A stretch of DNA of 64,000 bases, taken from assembly GCF_002976435.1 (NCBI RefSeq), contig NZ_PUGF01000011.1, positions 1-64,000 on the forward strand, written 5' to 3'. This DNA comes from Solimicrobium silvestre (lineage in GTDB: Bacteria; Pseudomonadota; Gammaproteobacteria; Burkholderiales; Burkholderiaceae_D). This document shows, one piece after another, positions 1 through 8,772 of the stretch. Within the stretch, counting starts at the first letter, position 1; each line of letters starts with the position of its first letter. Below the pieces are notes generated by a model. It saw only the letters and a list, made by a program, of their open reading frames with translations, was not told the origin of the DNA and did not search any database. A program made the translations under genes and the position numbers.

Positions 1-99
1 CCTTTAATCGGATCTGTATCATTTGATTTGTTATTAACTTTTGTTTTTGTGATGGTTAAAAATTTTAATCAACAAATTAAAATGAATATTTTGGTTTAA
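1..99 (+). CDS. C-terminal tail of an upstream (membrane?) protein, partial
   Basis: Frame 1 is open from the first base and stops at TAA 97-99, giving 32 codons. The peptide has a hydrophobic stretch (SFDLLLTFVFVMVKNF) followed by a short polar, Lys/Asn-rich tail. This would fit the last membrane segment of a polysaccharide polymerase, flippase or ligase, which often sits just upstream of glycosyltransferases, but the fragment is too short to name the family. It is co-directional with the following operon. Confidence 0.5.
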   Translation, partial: PLIGSVSFDLLLTFVFVMVKNFNQQIKMNILV

Positions 100-103
100 G
101 GCT

Positions 104-121
104 AATACTGACATCAGTATT
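104..121. promoter_or_regulatory. Small inverted repeat upstream of the GT2 gene
   Basis: AATACTG, a 4-base spacer and CAGTATT form a perfect 7-bp inverted repeat between the end of the upstream fragment and the GT2 start. It could be a weak terminator/attenuator hairpin or an operator. No T-run follows it, so a regulator site is as likely. Confidence 0.3.
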
Positions 122-153
122 ATTTGTTAATTTTATAAGTAAAGAAGTTATTT

Positions 154-1344
154 ATGCCGATTCTATCTATTGTGGTGGCAACACATAATCGCAGTAATTA
201 TGCGATTTTTGCCGCCAAAAGCGTGTTGAGCATTGAGTCAGAGTTAATAGAATTAATTATTCACGATACGAGCACTGATGGAAGACTAGTAATTGACATT
301 GAAGAGATTACAAAAGATAGTCGCCTTCACTATCATTATTGCAATGTTCGTTTATCAATGACAGAAAACCATAATCGTGCATTGTCCTTGGCGACAGGAG
401 AATATGTTTGCCTTATAGGAGATGACGATACTGTGACCTCTGAAATTCTTGATGCTGTTCAATGGGCAATTGAAAATAATGTTGATGCTATTTCACCTAG
501 AGTTGTTGCGAATTACGCATGGCCTGATTTTTTATCTAAAACGTTTGGATCTGGTCATTCTAGTCGAATTTATATAGATAGTTTTTCCTCGGATATATCA
601 CAAATGCAAAGTGCATCAGGTTTGAATAATTCGCTGAGAGCCGCATGTCAGGGTACCGATGGTTTGCCGAAAATTTATCACGGTATTGTTAAGCGATCCG
701 TAATGGAAAAAGTGAAAGAAAAAACCGGAAATTATTTTCATGGTGTTAGTCCTGACGTTTCTGGTGCACTTGGAATCGCATCAATGATCGACTCTTTTGT
801 ATTGATTGATTATCCATTGACTATTCCTGGGGCTGCGGGGAATAGCAATACTGGGCGCAGTGCTATGAATGCACATCGAGGGAGATTGGAAGATGATCCA
901 CATATTAAGCCTTATAAAGATTTAATATGGCCACCGTTGATTCCAAGGTTCTTTAGCGTAGAGACGGTATGGAGCCAAGCTGCATATGAAACACTGAGCA
1001 GGTTATATGATGGAAAATTGAATGAATTTAATTATATTCACCTTTATTCAATTTGTTTGGTAAATCATCCAGATTATTTTAATGAAATTTTTAATGCGAT
1101 AGTTGTTTATAAGAATCAATTTAAATTAAATATTATCATAGTGCTTTTGAAAATATTTTTTAATGCGATGAGTATCAGCATTCGGAAAATTATTAGGCTC
1201 TCTAAGCGAGCACTGAAGCCGACAGCCGCAGGCGGTAGATTTTTTATACCGGATGTGAAAAATATTTTTGAGGCCAGTCAAATCCTGAAGAATTATTTGA
1301 ATAGCAAATCAATGTCATTTAAAAATCGAGGTAAGAATGTTTAG
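154..1344 (+). CDS. Glycosyltransferase family 2 (GT-A fold)
   Basis: 396-residue protein. The first approximately 110 residues show a GT2 nucleotide-sugar domain: the opening beta strand MPILSIVVATHNR and the metal-binding acidic motif GDDD at residues 89-92. The middle and C-terminal parts are not recognisable, and a hydrophobic patch near residues 325-345 may contact the membrane. It should transfer a sugar to a lipid-linked polysaccharide intermediate on the cytoplasmic face of the inner membrane; donor and acceptor cannot be read. The ATG is preceded by AAAGAAG. Its end overlaps the next ORF by 8 bases, suggesting translational coupling within the surface-polysaccharide operon. Confidence 0.85.
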   Translation: MPILSIVVATHNRSNYAIFAAKSVLSIESELIELIIHDTSTDGRLVIDIEEITKDSRLHYHYCNVRLSMTENHNRALSLATGEYVCLIGDDDTVTSEILDAVQWAIENNVDAISPRVVANYAWPDFLSKTFGSGHSSRIYIDSFSSDISQMQSASGLNNSLRAACQGTDGLPKIYHGIVKRSVMEKVKEKTGNYFHGVSPDVSGALGIASMIDSFVLIDYPLTIPGAAGNSNTGRSAMNAHRGRLEDDPHIKPYKDLIWPPLIPRFFSVETVWSQAAYETLSRLYDGKLNEFNYIHLYSICLVNHPDYFNEIFNAIVVYKNQFKLNIIIVLLKIFFNAMSISIRKIIRLSKRALKPTAAGGRFFIPDVKNIFEASQILKNYLNSKSMSFKNRGKNV

Positions 1345-2155
1345 GGATGAGTTGGTTGATTTAATAGTTACGCGTTTGCAGGAAGATAAAACTACTGCAC
1401 GTGAATTTTTTATGCAAAGCAAGAAGGATGTTGGTGTTAGATATTGTTATATTGAAAATCTCCTTCCGGAAGATATTGCAAAGAAAATATATAGTGTATT
1501 TCCAAGCCTGGGACAGATGCGATTAATGTCTAGCTTTAGGGAAAGAAAATATACCTCAAAACATTTTGATCAATTTAATTCAATACTTAAAGATATAACT
1601 TTTGCTATGCAAGATGTAGCAGTGGTAAAGGTGATTGAGGAAATTACCGGAATAACTCAACAAATTCCGGACCCTACATTGTATGCAGGTGGGCTCAGCA
1701 TGATGGGAGAAGGACATTTTCTAAATCCCCACATTGATAATTCCCACGAGGTTTCACGTCGATACTATCGCACATTGAATTTGCTGTATTACGTCACTCC
1801 GGACTGGGAAATACAAAATGGGGGTAATCTTGAATTGTGGGAAAAGTCTGTTCGTGAAAACGTAGTGATTCATAGCAAATTTAATCGCTTGGTTCTTATG
1901 GAAACAACGCCAACCTCTTGGCATTCAGTAAGCCCAATTATTGTTCCTAAATTACGTTGTTGTGTTTCAAATTATTACTTTTCACCAGTTTCTCCAATTA
2001 AACAAGATTATTTCAATGTGACATCGTTTAGTGCGCGCCCAGAGCAAACTTTCCGCAGAACTGCTGCGTGGATAGACAATGGATTAAGGCAAGCGGTACG
2101 CGCCATATTTCCGGATGGAGTTGGTGCAAAAGATTTATATAAAGGAGACAAGTAG
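1337..2155 (+). CDS. Fe(II)/2-oxoglutarate-dependent oxygenase (prolyl-4-hydroxylase-like)
   Basis: 272-residue protein with the double-stranded beta-helix iron triad: H132-x-D134 (PHIDNSHE), a distal histidine H196 (SWHSVSP), and an arginine eleven residues later (R207) that would bind the 2-oxoglutarate carboxylate. The spacing fits the 2OG-Fe(II) oxygenase superfamily, which uses O2 and 2-oxoglutarate to hydroxylate or otherwise oxidise a substrate. It lies between two glycosyltransferase genes, overlapping the first by 8 bases and touching the next, so the substrate is probably a sugar or glycan intermediate or a component of its carrier. That substrate assignment is inference; the fold assignment is based on the visible triad. 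Confidence 0.8.
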   Translation: MFRDELVDLIVTRLQEDKTTAREFFMQSKKDVGVRYCYIENLLPEDIAKKIYSVFPSLGQMRLMSSFRERKYTSKHFDQFNSILKDITFAMQDVAVVKVIEEITGITQQIPDPTLYAGGLSMMGEGHFLNPHIDNSHEVSRRYYRTLNLLYYVTPDWEIQNGGNLELWEKSVRENVVIHSKFNRLVLMETTPTSWHSVSPIIVPKLRCCVSNYYFSPVSPIKQDYFNVTSFSARPEQTFRRTAAWIDNGLRQAVRAIFPDGVGAKDLYKGDK

Positions 2156-3174
2156 TGGGGCGTTTGTTACTACATGCACCTAATGTACATGTAGGAGGTG
2201 GGCTTGTTTTATTAAAAGAATTACTTCTTGCCCTAACCTTCGAGGAAGGGTGGGCCAATCTAGATAAACGTGCATTTGAGCTTCTCTGTTTGCCACCCAA
2301 AATGGATTGTAATTTTGTTAGCCCGTCATTGATGGGGCGTCTTCAGGCAGAATTTAGATTGAGGCATGTTGCTAGGCATGATGACTTGATTTTGTGCTTT
2401 CACGGTATGCCCCCATTATTGCGAGTAGCCGGTAGGGTTGTCGTTTTTCAACAAAACAGAAACTATTTGGGGCTGAGTCCTTTGTCGTCTTTTTTAGGTA
2501 GAACCAAAGTACGTGTAGCTTTAGAGCGGTTTATATGCCGTTCGTTTAAAAATCATGTGAATGAATATATTGTACAAACGTCCTCTATGCAATCGGCCGT
2601 AAAAGCGTGGCATGGGGGAAATCCTATCGTGCGGGTTATTCCATTTATGGATATCTTAGTCGTGGAGTCAGTTTCTTGTGCTGACGCTCGAAAGTACGAT
2701 TTCATTTATGTGGCGGATGGTGAGGCGCATAAGAATCATCGAAATCTTTTGGCTGCTTGGATATTGTTGGCTAAAGAAGGAATTTTCCCTTCATTGGCAC
2801 TAACGTTAGGGGATAGTTATAATTCGCTCCGACGTGAAATAGATAATGCAAATTCTACTCATAATTTGAATATTACAAATTTAGGCTTGTTGCCACATAA
2901 GAAGGTTCTTGATTTATATCATTCAGGAAAAGCATTAATATTTCCTTCAACAGCAGAATCCTTTGGTTTGCCATTATTAGAGGCATCTCATACAGGAATG
3001 CCTATTGTTGCATCGGAGTTGGATTTTGTTCGCGATGTGTGTCAACCGACTCAAACTTTCGATCCTAATTCACCGGTGTCGATTGCTAGAGCTGTTAAGC
3101 GATTATGGAATATTCCAACAGAGCCTATTGAGATTGGTTCTGCGCATGATTTTCTTGAGGTGCTTCTGAAGTGA
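2155..3174 (+). CDS. Glycosyltransferase family 4 (GT-B fold)
   Basis: 339-residue protein. The N-terminus (LLLHAPNVHVGGGLVLLKEL) has the Gly-rich acceptor-domain loop, and the C-terminal half has the donor-binding ESFGLPLLEA motif (E-x7-E) after FPSTA, typical of retaining GT4 enzymes. The start is GTG, overlapping the previous TAG stop by one base, with AAAGGAG about 10 bases upstream, which supports this start. It probably adds one residue of the repeat unit of an O-antigen, capsule or exopolysaccharide. Donor specificity is unknown. Confidence 0.85.
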   Translation: MGRLLLHAPNVHVGGGLVLLKELLLALTFEEGWANLDKRAFELLCLPPKMDCNFVSPSLMGRLQAEFRLRHVARHDDLILCFHGMPPLLRVAGRVVVFQQNRNYLGLSPLSSFLGRTKVRVALERFICRSFKNHVNEYIVQTSSMQSAVKAWHGGNPIVRVIPFMDILVVESVSCADARKYDFIYVADGEAHKNHRNLLAAWILLAKEGIFPSLALTLGDSYNSLRREIDNANSTHNLNITNLGLLPHKKVLDLYHSGKALIFPSTAESFGLPLLEASHTGMPIVASELDFVRDVCQPTQTFDPNSPVSIARAVKRLWNIPTEPIEIGSAHDFLEVLLK

Positions 3175-3504
3175 ATGTACTGAGCTAACTGAGACAATTA
3201 TGAACGTTGTTGGGGTTCTGAAGACTAGTTAAGTTTCGTTCTTTTGATAGAAGGTGGCTGTCAAACTGATTAAGCCTAAGAGCAGATTGATAGGATAGCT
3301 ACGGTGGAAAATATCAGATTGAGACTTTATTGTAGAGTTGAAAATTGGATATGTCTTTTACTAAGCTGTACGAGGCAGAACTACTACGTAAAATGTTTAA
3401 AATCAATTACTTACAAAGTATGATAGTAAACAATGGGGGGATGCGGTTTGCTTTCTTCTTTTTATTGCGTTGAAAAATAGTGTCAACATCAGAAAGGAAT
3501 TGTT
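3175..3504. other. 330-bp gap inside the polysaccharide operon
   Basis: No convincing gene is seen in any frame. The flanking genes are otherwise packed with overlaps or short spacers. The segment is AT-rich and has frequent stops. Its last bases provide AAAGGAA for the downstream TTG start. It may hold an internal promoter or the remains of a lost gene. Confidence 0.4.
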
Positions 3505-4362
3505 TTGAATAAAGTTTTAGTCTTAGGTATTTCCGGGATGCTGGGAAATGCAGTATTTCGTCTGCTTTCCAGTAATTCTGATTTGATGGTCCATGGAACG
3601 TCTCGCACTTCGGCAGTGGTGAAATATTTTTCTGACGGCGTGAAAGAAAAAATTATTTGTGGAGTCGATGTCGAAAGTAGTGATGGATTAGTGAAGTTGT
3701 TTGCCTCAGTTAAGCCCGATGTCGTTATTAACTGTATCGGTCTAGTGAAGCAGTTAGCTGAAGCCAAGGACGTGTTGTCCGCAATTCCGATCAATACATT
3801 GTTGCCACATCGCTTGGCGCATCTGTGTGCAGTAGCGCAAGCGCGATTAGTTCACATTAGCACTGATTGTGTATTTGACGGACAACGCGGTAATTATGTT
3901 GAGCAGGATAAGTCAGATGCTGAGGATTTGTACGGGAAAAGTAAATTTCTCGGTGAAGTCGATTACCCGCACGCGATTACGTTAAGAACTTCCATTATCG
4001 GGCATGAACTGAATGGAGCGCATAGCCTGGTAAATTGGTTTTTAAAGCAAGAGGGTGGCATAAAGGGATACACGCGTGCCATATTTTCAGGTTTGCCAAC
4101 CGTTGAGTTAGCCAGAGTAATTAATGATTTTGTTTTACCAAACCCGCAATTATCGGGTTTGTATCACGTATCGGCGGAGCCGATTTCCAAATACGATTTG
4201 TTAAAATTAATTTCTGCTGAATACGGTAAGCAGATTGATATTGCGGCAGACGATCAACTGGTTTTAGATCGCTCGCTGGATTCCTCCCGATTCAAAACTG
4301 CAACAGGCTATGTTCCTCCAACATGGAGTGAGTTGGTTGCGCGTATGCGCGAATTTAATTAG
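3505..4362 (+). CDS. RmlD-like NAD(P)-dependent sugar reductase (UDP-6-deoxy-HexNAc 4-reductase)
   Basis: 285-residue extended SDR. It shows the N-terminal nucleotide-binding GISGMLG, the STDCVFDG strand and the catalytic Y-x3-K (YGKSK). The length and motifs match RmlD (dTDP-4-keto-rhamnose reductase), but its neighbours are a FnlA/WbjB-type dehydratase and a UDP-HexNAc 2-epimerase rather than rml genes. In the UDP-L-FucNAc pathway the reductase (WbjC/CapF) carries an extra C-terminal cupin domain, which is absent here; a plain RmlD-like reductase is the form described for UDP-L-QuiNAc synthesis (WbvR/QnlA). The start is TTG with AAAGGAA upstream. Pathway choice is an inference from length and context. 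Confidence 0.8.
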   Translation: MNKVLVLGISGMLGNAVFRLLSSNSDLMVHGTSRTSAVVKYFSDGVKEKIICGVDVESSDGLVKLFASVKPDVVINCIGLVKQLAEAKDVLSAIPINTLLPHRLAHLCAVAQARLVHISTDCVFDGQRGNYVEQDKSDAEDLYGKSKFLGEVDYPHAITLRTSIIGHELNGAHSLVNWFLKQEGGIKGYTRAIFSGLPTVELARVINDFVLPNPQLSGLYHVSAEPISKYDLLKLISAEYGKQIDIAADDQLVLDRSLDSSRFKTATGYVPPTWSELVARMREFN

Positions 4363-4394
4363 TTGTAGTTAAATATATTTTTTAGGAAGTTATT

Positions 4395-5405
4395 ATGTTT
4401 AAAGATAAGATTTTACTTATCACCGGTGGTACCGGTTCATTTGGCAATGCCGTTCTGCAGCGGTTTTTGGATTCAGATTTAGCTGAAATTCGTATTTTTA
4501 GCCGAGATGAAAAGAAGCAAGAAGATATGCGTATAGCCTTGAAGAGTGACAAGGTCAAATTTTATATCGGTGACGTACGTGAGCGTAGCAGTATTAATGA
4601 TGCCATGCGTGGTGTTAATTATGTGTTTCATGCTGCAGCATTAAAACAGGTCCCATCCTGCGAATTTTATCCGATGGAAGCGGTGCGAACCAACGTACTC
4701 GGTGCGGAAAATGTCATGCAATCGGCGATTGAGCATGGGGTAGAACGTTGTGTTGTGCTAAGTACCGATAAAGCTGTTTATCCGATTAATGCGATGGGCA
4801 TTTCAAAAGCCATGATGGAAAAAGTCATGGTTGCAAAATCACGCTTATGTGATCCTGCCAAAACTGTTTTGTCTGCAACCCGTTATGGCAACGTGATGGC
4901 ATCCCGCGGTTCAGTTATTCCGTTATTCCTGAGTCAGTTAATGGCCGGTAAGTCGTTGACGATTACCGATCCGAACATGACGCGGTTTTTAATGTCGTTG
5001 GAGGAATCAGTTGATCTGGTTATGTACGCATTTGAACATGCTCGTCCTGGCGATATTTTTGTTCAGAAAGCACCGGCTTCAACCGTCGGTGATTTGGCGC
5101 AAGCGTTGAATGAGCTGTTGAAACGTGAAAATTTAACCAAAGTAATTGGTACGCGCCACGGTGAAAAATTATATGAGTCGTTAGTGTCACGGGAAGAAAT
5201 GGCGCGTTCTGAGGATCTGGGCGAGTACTACCGGATACCGGCAGATACGCGTGACCTGAATTACGATAAATATTTTATTGAAGGTCAGACGGAAATCGCC
5301 GATATTGATGATTACACTTCGCACAATACAAAACGTTTAACTGTTGAAGGAGTTAAAGAAGTTTTGATGCAACTGGACATCGTGCGCGAGTCTATCAATG
5401 CTTAA
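4395..5405 (+). CDS. wbjB: UDP-GlcNAc 4,6-dehydratase/5-epimerase (FnlA/WbjB/CapE type)
   Basis: 336-residue SDR. TGGTGSFG is the Rossmann phosphate loop, followed by GDVRERSS and HAAALKQVPSCEF, the signature of UDP-GlcNAc inverting 4,6-dehydratases. STDKAVYPINAMGISKAMMEK holds the active-site Ser/Thr-Asp-Lys and the Met-x3-Lys that replaces Tyr-x3-Lys in the CapE/WbjB group. The enzyme makes UDP-2-acetamido-2,6-dideoxy-4-keto hexoses, the first step toward UDP-L-FucNAc or UDP-L-QuiNAc. It overlaps the next gene by 8 bases. Soluble, cytoplasmic. Confidence 0.88.
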   Translation: MFKDKILLITGGTGSFGNAVLQRFLDSDLAEIRIFSRDEKKQEDMRIALKSDKVKFYIGDVRERSSINDAMRGVNYVFHAAALKQVPSCEFYPMEAVRTNVLGAENVMQSAIEHGVERCVVLSTDKAVYPINAMGISKAMMEKVMVAKSRLCDPAKTVLSATRYGNVMASRGSVIPLFLSQLMAGKSLTITDPNMTRFLMSLEESVDLVMYAFEHARPGDIFVQKAPASTVGDLAQALNELLKRENLTKVIGTRHGEKLYESLVSREEMARSEDLGEYYRIPADTRDLNYDKYFIEGQTEIADIDDYTSHNTKRLTVEGVKEVLMQLDIVRESINA

Positions 5406-6525
5406 GGTAATGACTATTGTTGGAACTCGTCCCGAGATTATCCGACTTTCACGAGTTATTGCTCTTCTGGATCAATATTGTGAACATACGCTAGTTCACA
5501 CTGGTCAAAATTATGACTATGAACTGAACCAGGTTTTTTTTGACGATCTGGGCATTCGTAAGCCGGATTGCTTTATGGAAGCCGCGGGTGAAACTGCTGC
5601 TGAAACAATTGGCAAAGTCATCGCTGCAACCGATAAAGTGATCGACGCTTATCAGCCGGAAGCTATATTGATTTTGGGTGATACGAACAGTGCGCTGGCA
5701 GCTATTACTGCCAAGCGCAAAAAAGTACCGATTTTTCATATGGAAGCTGGAAATCGTTCTTTTGATTTTAGGGTTCCTGAAGAAATTAATCGCCGTATTG
5801 TTGATCACACGTCGGATATTAATCTTCCGTATAGTGCTATTGCGCGTGATTATCTGTTGCGTGAAGGTTTGGCACCAGACCGTATTATTAAAACCGGTAG
5901 CCCGATGTATGAAGTATTGACGCATTATCGCACCGGCATTGATGCTTCCGATGTGGTGCAGCGCTTGAACTTGGAGCAGGGTAAATTTTTCGTTGTTAGT
6001 GCACACCGCGAAGAAAATGTCGATTCGCCACAGAACTTGGTAAAACTGGCTGGTATCTTGAATCAGTTAGCGGAAACTTATCAAGAGCCGGTGATTGTTT
6101 CTACCCATCCACGTACGCAAAAGCGTATCGATGCAGCTGGTTTGATCTTTCATCCACTGGTACGGTTAATGAAACCGTTAGGTTTTAATGATTACGTCAA
6201 GCTGCAAATGTGCTCACACGCGGTGTTGTCTGATAGCGGGACGATCACCGAAGAATCTTCGATTTTGAATTTTCCGGCGTTGAATATTCGTGAAGCACAT
6301 GAACGGCCGGAGGGTTTTGAAGAGGCCGCAGTGATGATGACCGGCTTGGAGCTGAAACGCGTATTTCAGGCCCTGAAAATATTGGAGTCACAACCAAAGG
6401 GTGAGCAGCGTGCCTTGCGTCTGGTTGAAGATTATTCCATGCCGAATGTATCGGAAAAAGTGCTGCGTATCATTCTGAGCTACACGGATTATGTTAATCG
6501 TGTGGTATGGAAGAAGACAGTTTGA
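5398..6525 (+). CDS. wecB: UDP-N-acetylglucosamine 2-epimerase (WecB/WbjD family)
   Basis: 375-residue protein beginning MLKVMTIVGTRPEIIRLSRV, the hallmark of the non-hydrolysing UDP-HexNAc 2-epimerases; HTGQNYD, HMEAGNRSFD, VVSAHREENVD and SDSGTITEESS follow in the expected order. Next to the dehydratase and reductase it most likely acts as the last enzyme (WbjD/FnlC/CapG or WbvD type), epimerising C2 of the 6-deoxy-L-sugar nucleotide rather than making UDP-ManNAc. WecB is therefore a family label, not a proven role. Confidence 0.88.
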   Translation: MLKVMTIVGTRPEIIRLSRVIALLDQYCEHTLVHTGQNYDYELNQVFFDDLGIRKPDCFMEAAGETAAETIGKVIAATDKVIDAYQPEAILILGDTNSALAAITAKRKKVPIFHMEAGNRSFDFRVPEEINRRIVDHTSDINLPYSAIARDYLLREGLAPDRIIKTGSPMYEVLTHYRTGIDASDVVQRLNLEQGKFFVVSAHREENVDSPQNLVKLAGILNQLAETYQEPVIVSTHPRTQKRIDAAGLIFHPLVRLMKPLGFNDYVKLQMCSHAVLSDSGTITEESSILNFPALNIREAHERPEGFEEAAVMMTGLELKRVFQALKILESQPKGEQRALRLVEDYSMPNVSEKVLRIILSYTDYVNRVVWKKTV

Positions 6526-6559
6526 TGAGGAAATATACCGAGTTGGTGAGTGCTAGATA

Positions 6560-7828
6560 ATGAGGATATTAATTGTTACTCAGTATTTTTGGCCCGAAAA
6601 TTTTCGTATCAATGATTTGGCAAGTGATTTCGCCAATAAGGGGCATGAGGTTACAGTATTGACAGGTTCGCCGAATTATCCTGAAGGTGATTTGTATCCT
6701 GAGTTTGCAGCTGATCCCGGTCGCTTTTCTAAATATCAGTCGGTTAAAATACTGCGTATTGCCCACGTGTTACGTGGGCAAAGTAAAGTGCGGCTGATGT
6801 TGAATTACCTCACTTTTTTTATAAATGCCTCATTAACAGGAGCTTGGAAATTACGCCGCTCTGAGTTTGATGTTATTTTCGTTTTTGCTGTTTCGCCGAT
6901 CACCATGGCGATTCCGGCGATTGTGCTGGGTCGTTTAAAGCACATTCCAATTTTCTTATGGGTGCAGGATTTATGGCCTGAAACATTATCGGCGGTCGGC
7001 GTTGTTCGTTCGCCGTTTTTGTTGAAAATGGTCGGAAAGATGGTCAGTTGGATTTATGCTAAATGCGATCATATTCTGATTCAGTCGCGTGCGTTTACCG
7101 CGTCTGTTCAGCAATATTGCGACCAGGCGCATCTTCCTGGCAAAGTTTTGTATTTTCCTAATTGGGCAGAGCAGGTATTTAGTCAAACCAGCTATCATAA
7201 GCAGGATGTACTCAAGCGCGACGACGAATTGTTCACCATTTTATTTGCTGGAAATATTGGCGATGCGCAGGATTTTCCGGCTATTCTGAATGCGGCAGAG
7301 TTGCTCAAATCAAATGAGCGGATTAGATGGGTTATTGTTGGTGATGGCCGTGCACGGGATTGGGTTGCCGATGAAGTAGTTCGTCGTGGCCTGCAAAGCT
7401 GTGTTCATTTGGTTGGGCGGTTTTCGCTTGAAACAATGCCTAGCTTTTTTCAAGTTGCAGATGCTTTACTTGTCGCATTAAAGTCCGATGATATTTTTTC
7501 ACATACTGTGCCAGGCAAGGTGCAATCTTATTTAGCTGCTGGCAAAGCAATTCTTGGTATGATCGATGGCGAGGCTCGGTTAGTCATTGATGAATCGGGA
7601 GGTGGACGCTCATGTGCTTCGGGTGCATCTGCTGAGTTGGCTCAACTTGTAATGGAAATGTCCGCGACGTCTAAAGAAGATCTGGCTCAAATGGGTGAAC
7701 GCGGCAGACAATATTATCAACGACATTTTGATCGCGAGACCTTGTTGAAAAAATTGGAAATGTATTTTCAAGCTGCCAAGGCGGGACAAATTCCTTTAGA
7801 TAACACAGTGCTTTATCCTCATGAATAA
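6560..7828 (+). CDS. Glycosyltransferase family 4, WbuB-like
   Basis: 422-residue GT-B protein. The N-terminus MRILIVTQYFWPENFRIND with GSPNYPEG and the middle VQDLWPET motif are characteristic of WbuB/WcaI-type transferases that usually accompany L-FucNAc or L-QuiNAc genes and transfer that sugar to the lipid-linked first residue. FAGNIGDAQ and GDGRARD belong to the donor-binding Rossmann domain. It follows the epimerase after a short spacer and overlaps the next gene by 8 bases. It is the best candidate for using the UDP-6-deoxy-L-HexNAc made by the preceding three enzymes. Confidence 0.85.
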   Translation: MRILIVTQYFWPENFRINDLASDFANKGHEVTVLTGSPNYPEGDLYPEFAADPGRFSKYQSVKILRIAHVLRGQSKVRLMLNYLTFFINASLTGAWKLRRSEFDVIFVFAVSPITMAIPAIVLGRLKHIPIFLWVQDLWPETLSAVGVVRSPFLLKMVGKMVSWIYAKCDHILIQSRAFTASVQQYCDQAHLPGKVLYFPNWAEQVFSQTSYHKQDVLKRDDELFTILFAGNIGDAQDFPAILNAAELLKSNERIRWVIVGDGRARDWVADEVVRRGLQSCVHLVGRFSLETMPSFFQVADALLVALKSDDIFSHTVPGKVQSYLAAGKAILGMIDGEARLVIDESGGGRSCASGASAELAQLVMEMSATSKEDLAQMGERGRQYYQRHFDRETLLKKLEMYFQAAKAGQIPLDNTVLYPHE

Positions 7829-8765
7829 ACATATTTTATTAACTGGTGCTAGCGGCTTTGTGGGCGGCCCTTTGGCGCAACATTTAATTGCGCAAGGTGC
7901 GCAGATGACTTGTGTCGTCAGAACGCCGTTTCAATTGAGCGGTGCTCAAATGGTAACAGTGGATGGTATTGATGACAGCACGGACTGGACGGCTAGTTTA
8001 AAAGGGATTGATACGGTCATTCATTGTGCCGCACGTGTGCATATCATGAATGATACGTCGCCCGATCCGTTAGCTGATTTTCGTCGTATCAATGTAGCCG
8101 GAACCTTGAATTTGGCTAGGCAAGCGCTTGCTGCCGGTGTGAATCGTTTCATTTATTTGAGTTCAATTAAGGTAAATGGCGAACATACCGATTTAGGCAA
8201 GGCATTTAATGAGCTTGACAAGCCTGACCCACAAGATTCCTATGGCGTCTCTAAATTTGAAGCCGAACAAGCACTGCTTGAGTTGTCATCCATAACTGGT
8301 TTGGAAGTCGTGATCATACGGCCCCCCTTAGTTTATGGTCCGGGCGTAAAGGCTAATTTCCTTAATATGCTCAAATTGGTACGCAGTGGTATTCCCTTGC
8401 CATTTGGTGCGATTAATAATAAGCGCAGTTTTGTTTATGTTGAAAATTTGATCAGCTTGATTACCCTGTGCATAGATCATCCTAACGCCGCAAATCAAGT
8501 ATTTTTAGTCTCGGATGGATGTGATTTATCTACCACTGAATTGTTACGACAATTTGCTGGGGGATTGGGTGTAAAGCAATGGTTGCTTCCTGTGCCGGAA
8601 AGCTGGTTGACGATTGCAGCAATGTTGCTGGGAAAAAAAGCCGTTGCTCAGCGCCTTTGCGGTTCTTTACAGGTGGATACCAGTAAAGCAAGGCAGCTGT
8701 TGGGTTGGGAGCCGCCTATGTCGGTTGAACAGGGTATGAAGCTTACCGCTAAGAGTTTGAATTAA
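7821..8765 (+). CDS. NAD-dependent epimerase/dehydratase (WbpV-like UDP-4-keto-6-deoxy-GlcNAc reductase)
   Basis: 314-residue extended SDR with TGASGFVG (NAD-binding loop), HCAARVH, LSSIKVNGE and the catalytic Y-x3-K in YGVSK. Order and length match WbpV-type 4-reductases that form UDP-D-QuiNAc. These genes are commonly found directly before the initiating sugar-phosphate transferase, as here. The partner 4,6-dehydratase (WbpM type) is not in this window. A galactose-epimerase-like role cannot be excluded from sequence alone. Confidence 0.78.
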   Translation: MNKHILLTGASGFVGGPLAQHLIAQGAQMTCVVRTPFQLSGAQMVTVDGIDDSTDWTASLKGIDTVIHCAARVHIMNDTSPDPLADFRRINVAGTLNLARQALAAGVNRFIYLSSIKVNGEHTDLGKAFNELDKPDPQDSYGVSKFEAEQALLELSSITGLEVVIIRPPLVYGPGVKANFLNMLKLVRSGIPLPFGAINNKRSFVYVENLISLITLCIDHPNAANQVFLVSDGCDLSTTELLRQFAGGLGVKQWLLPVPESWLTIAAMLLGKKAVAQRLCGSLQVDTSKARQLLGWEPPMSVEQGMKLTAKSLN

Positions 8766-8772
8766 CCGGAAT

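Noticed and set aside
5491-6006. 171-codon antisense frame in the 2-epimerase gene
   Set aside because: It is a mirror of the well-supported plus-strand epimerase and shows no domain of its own.
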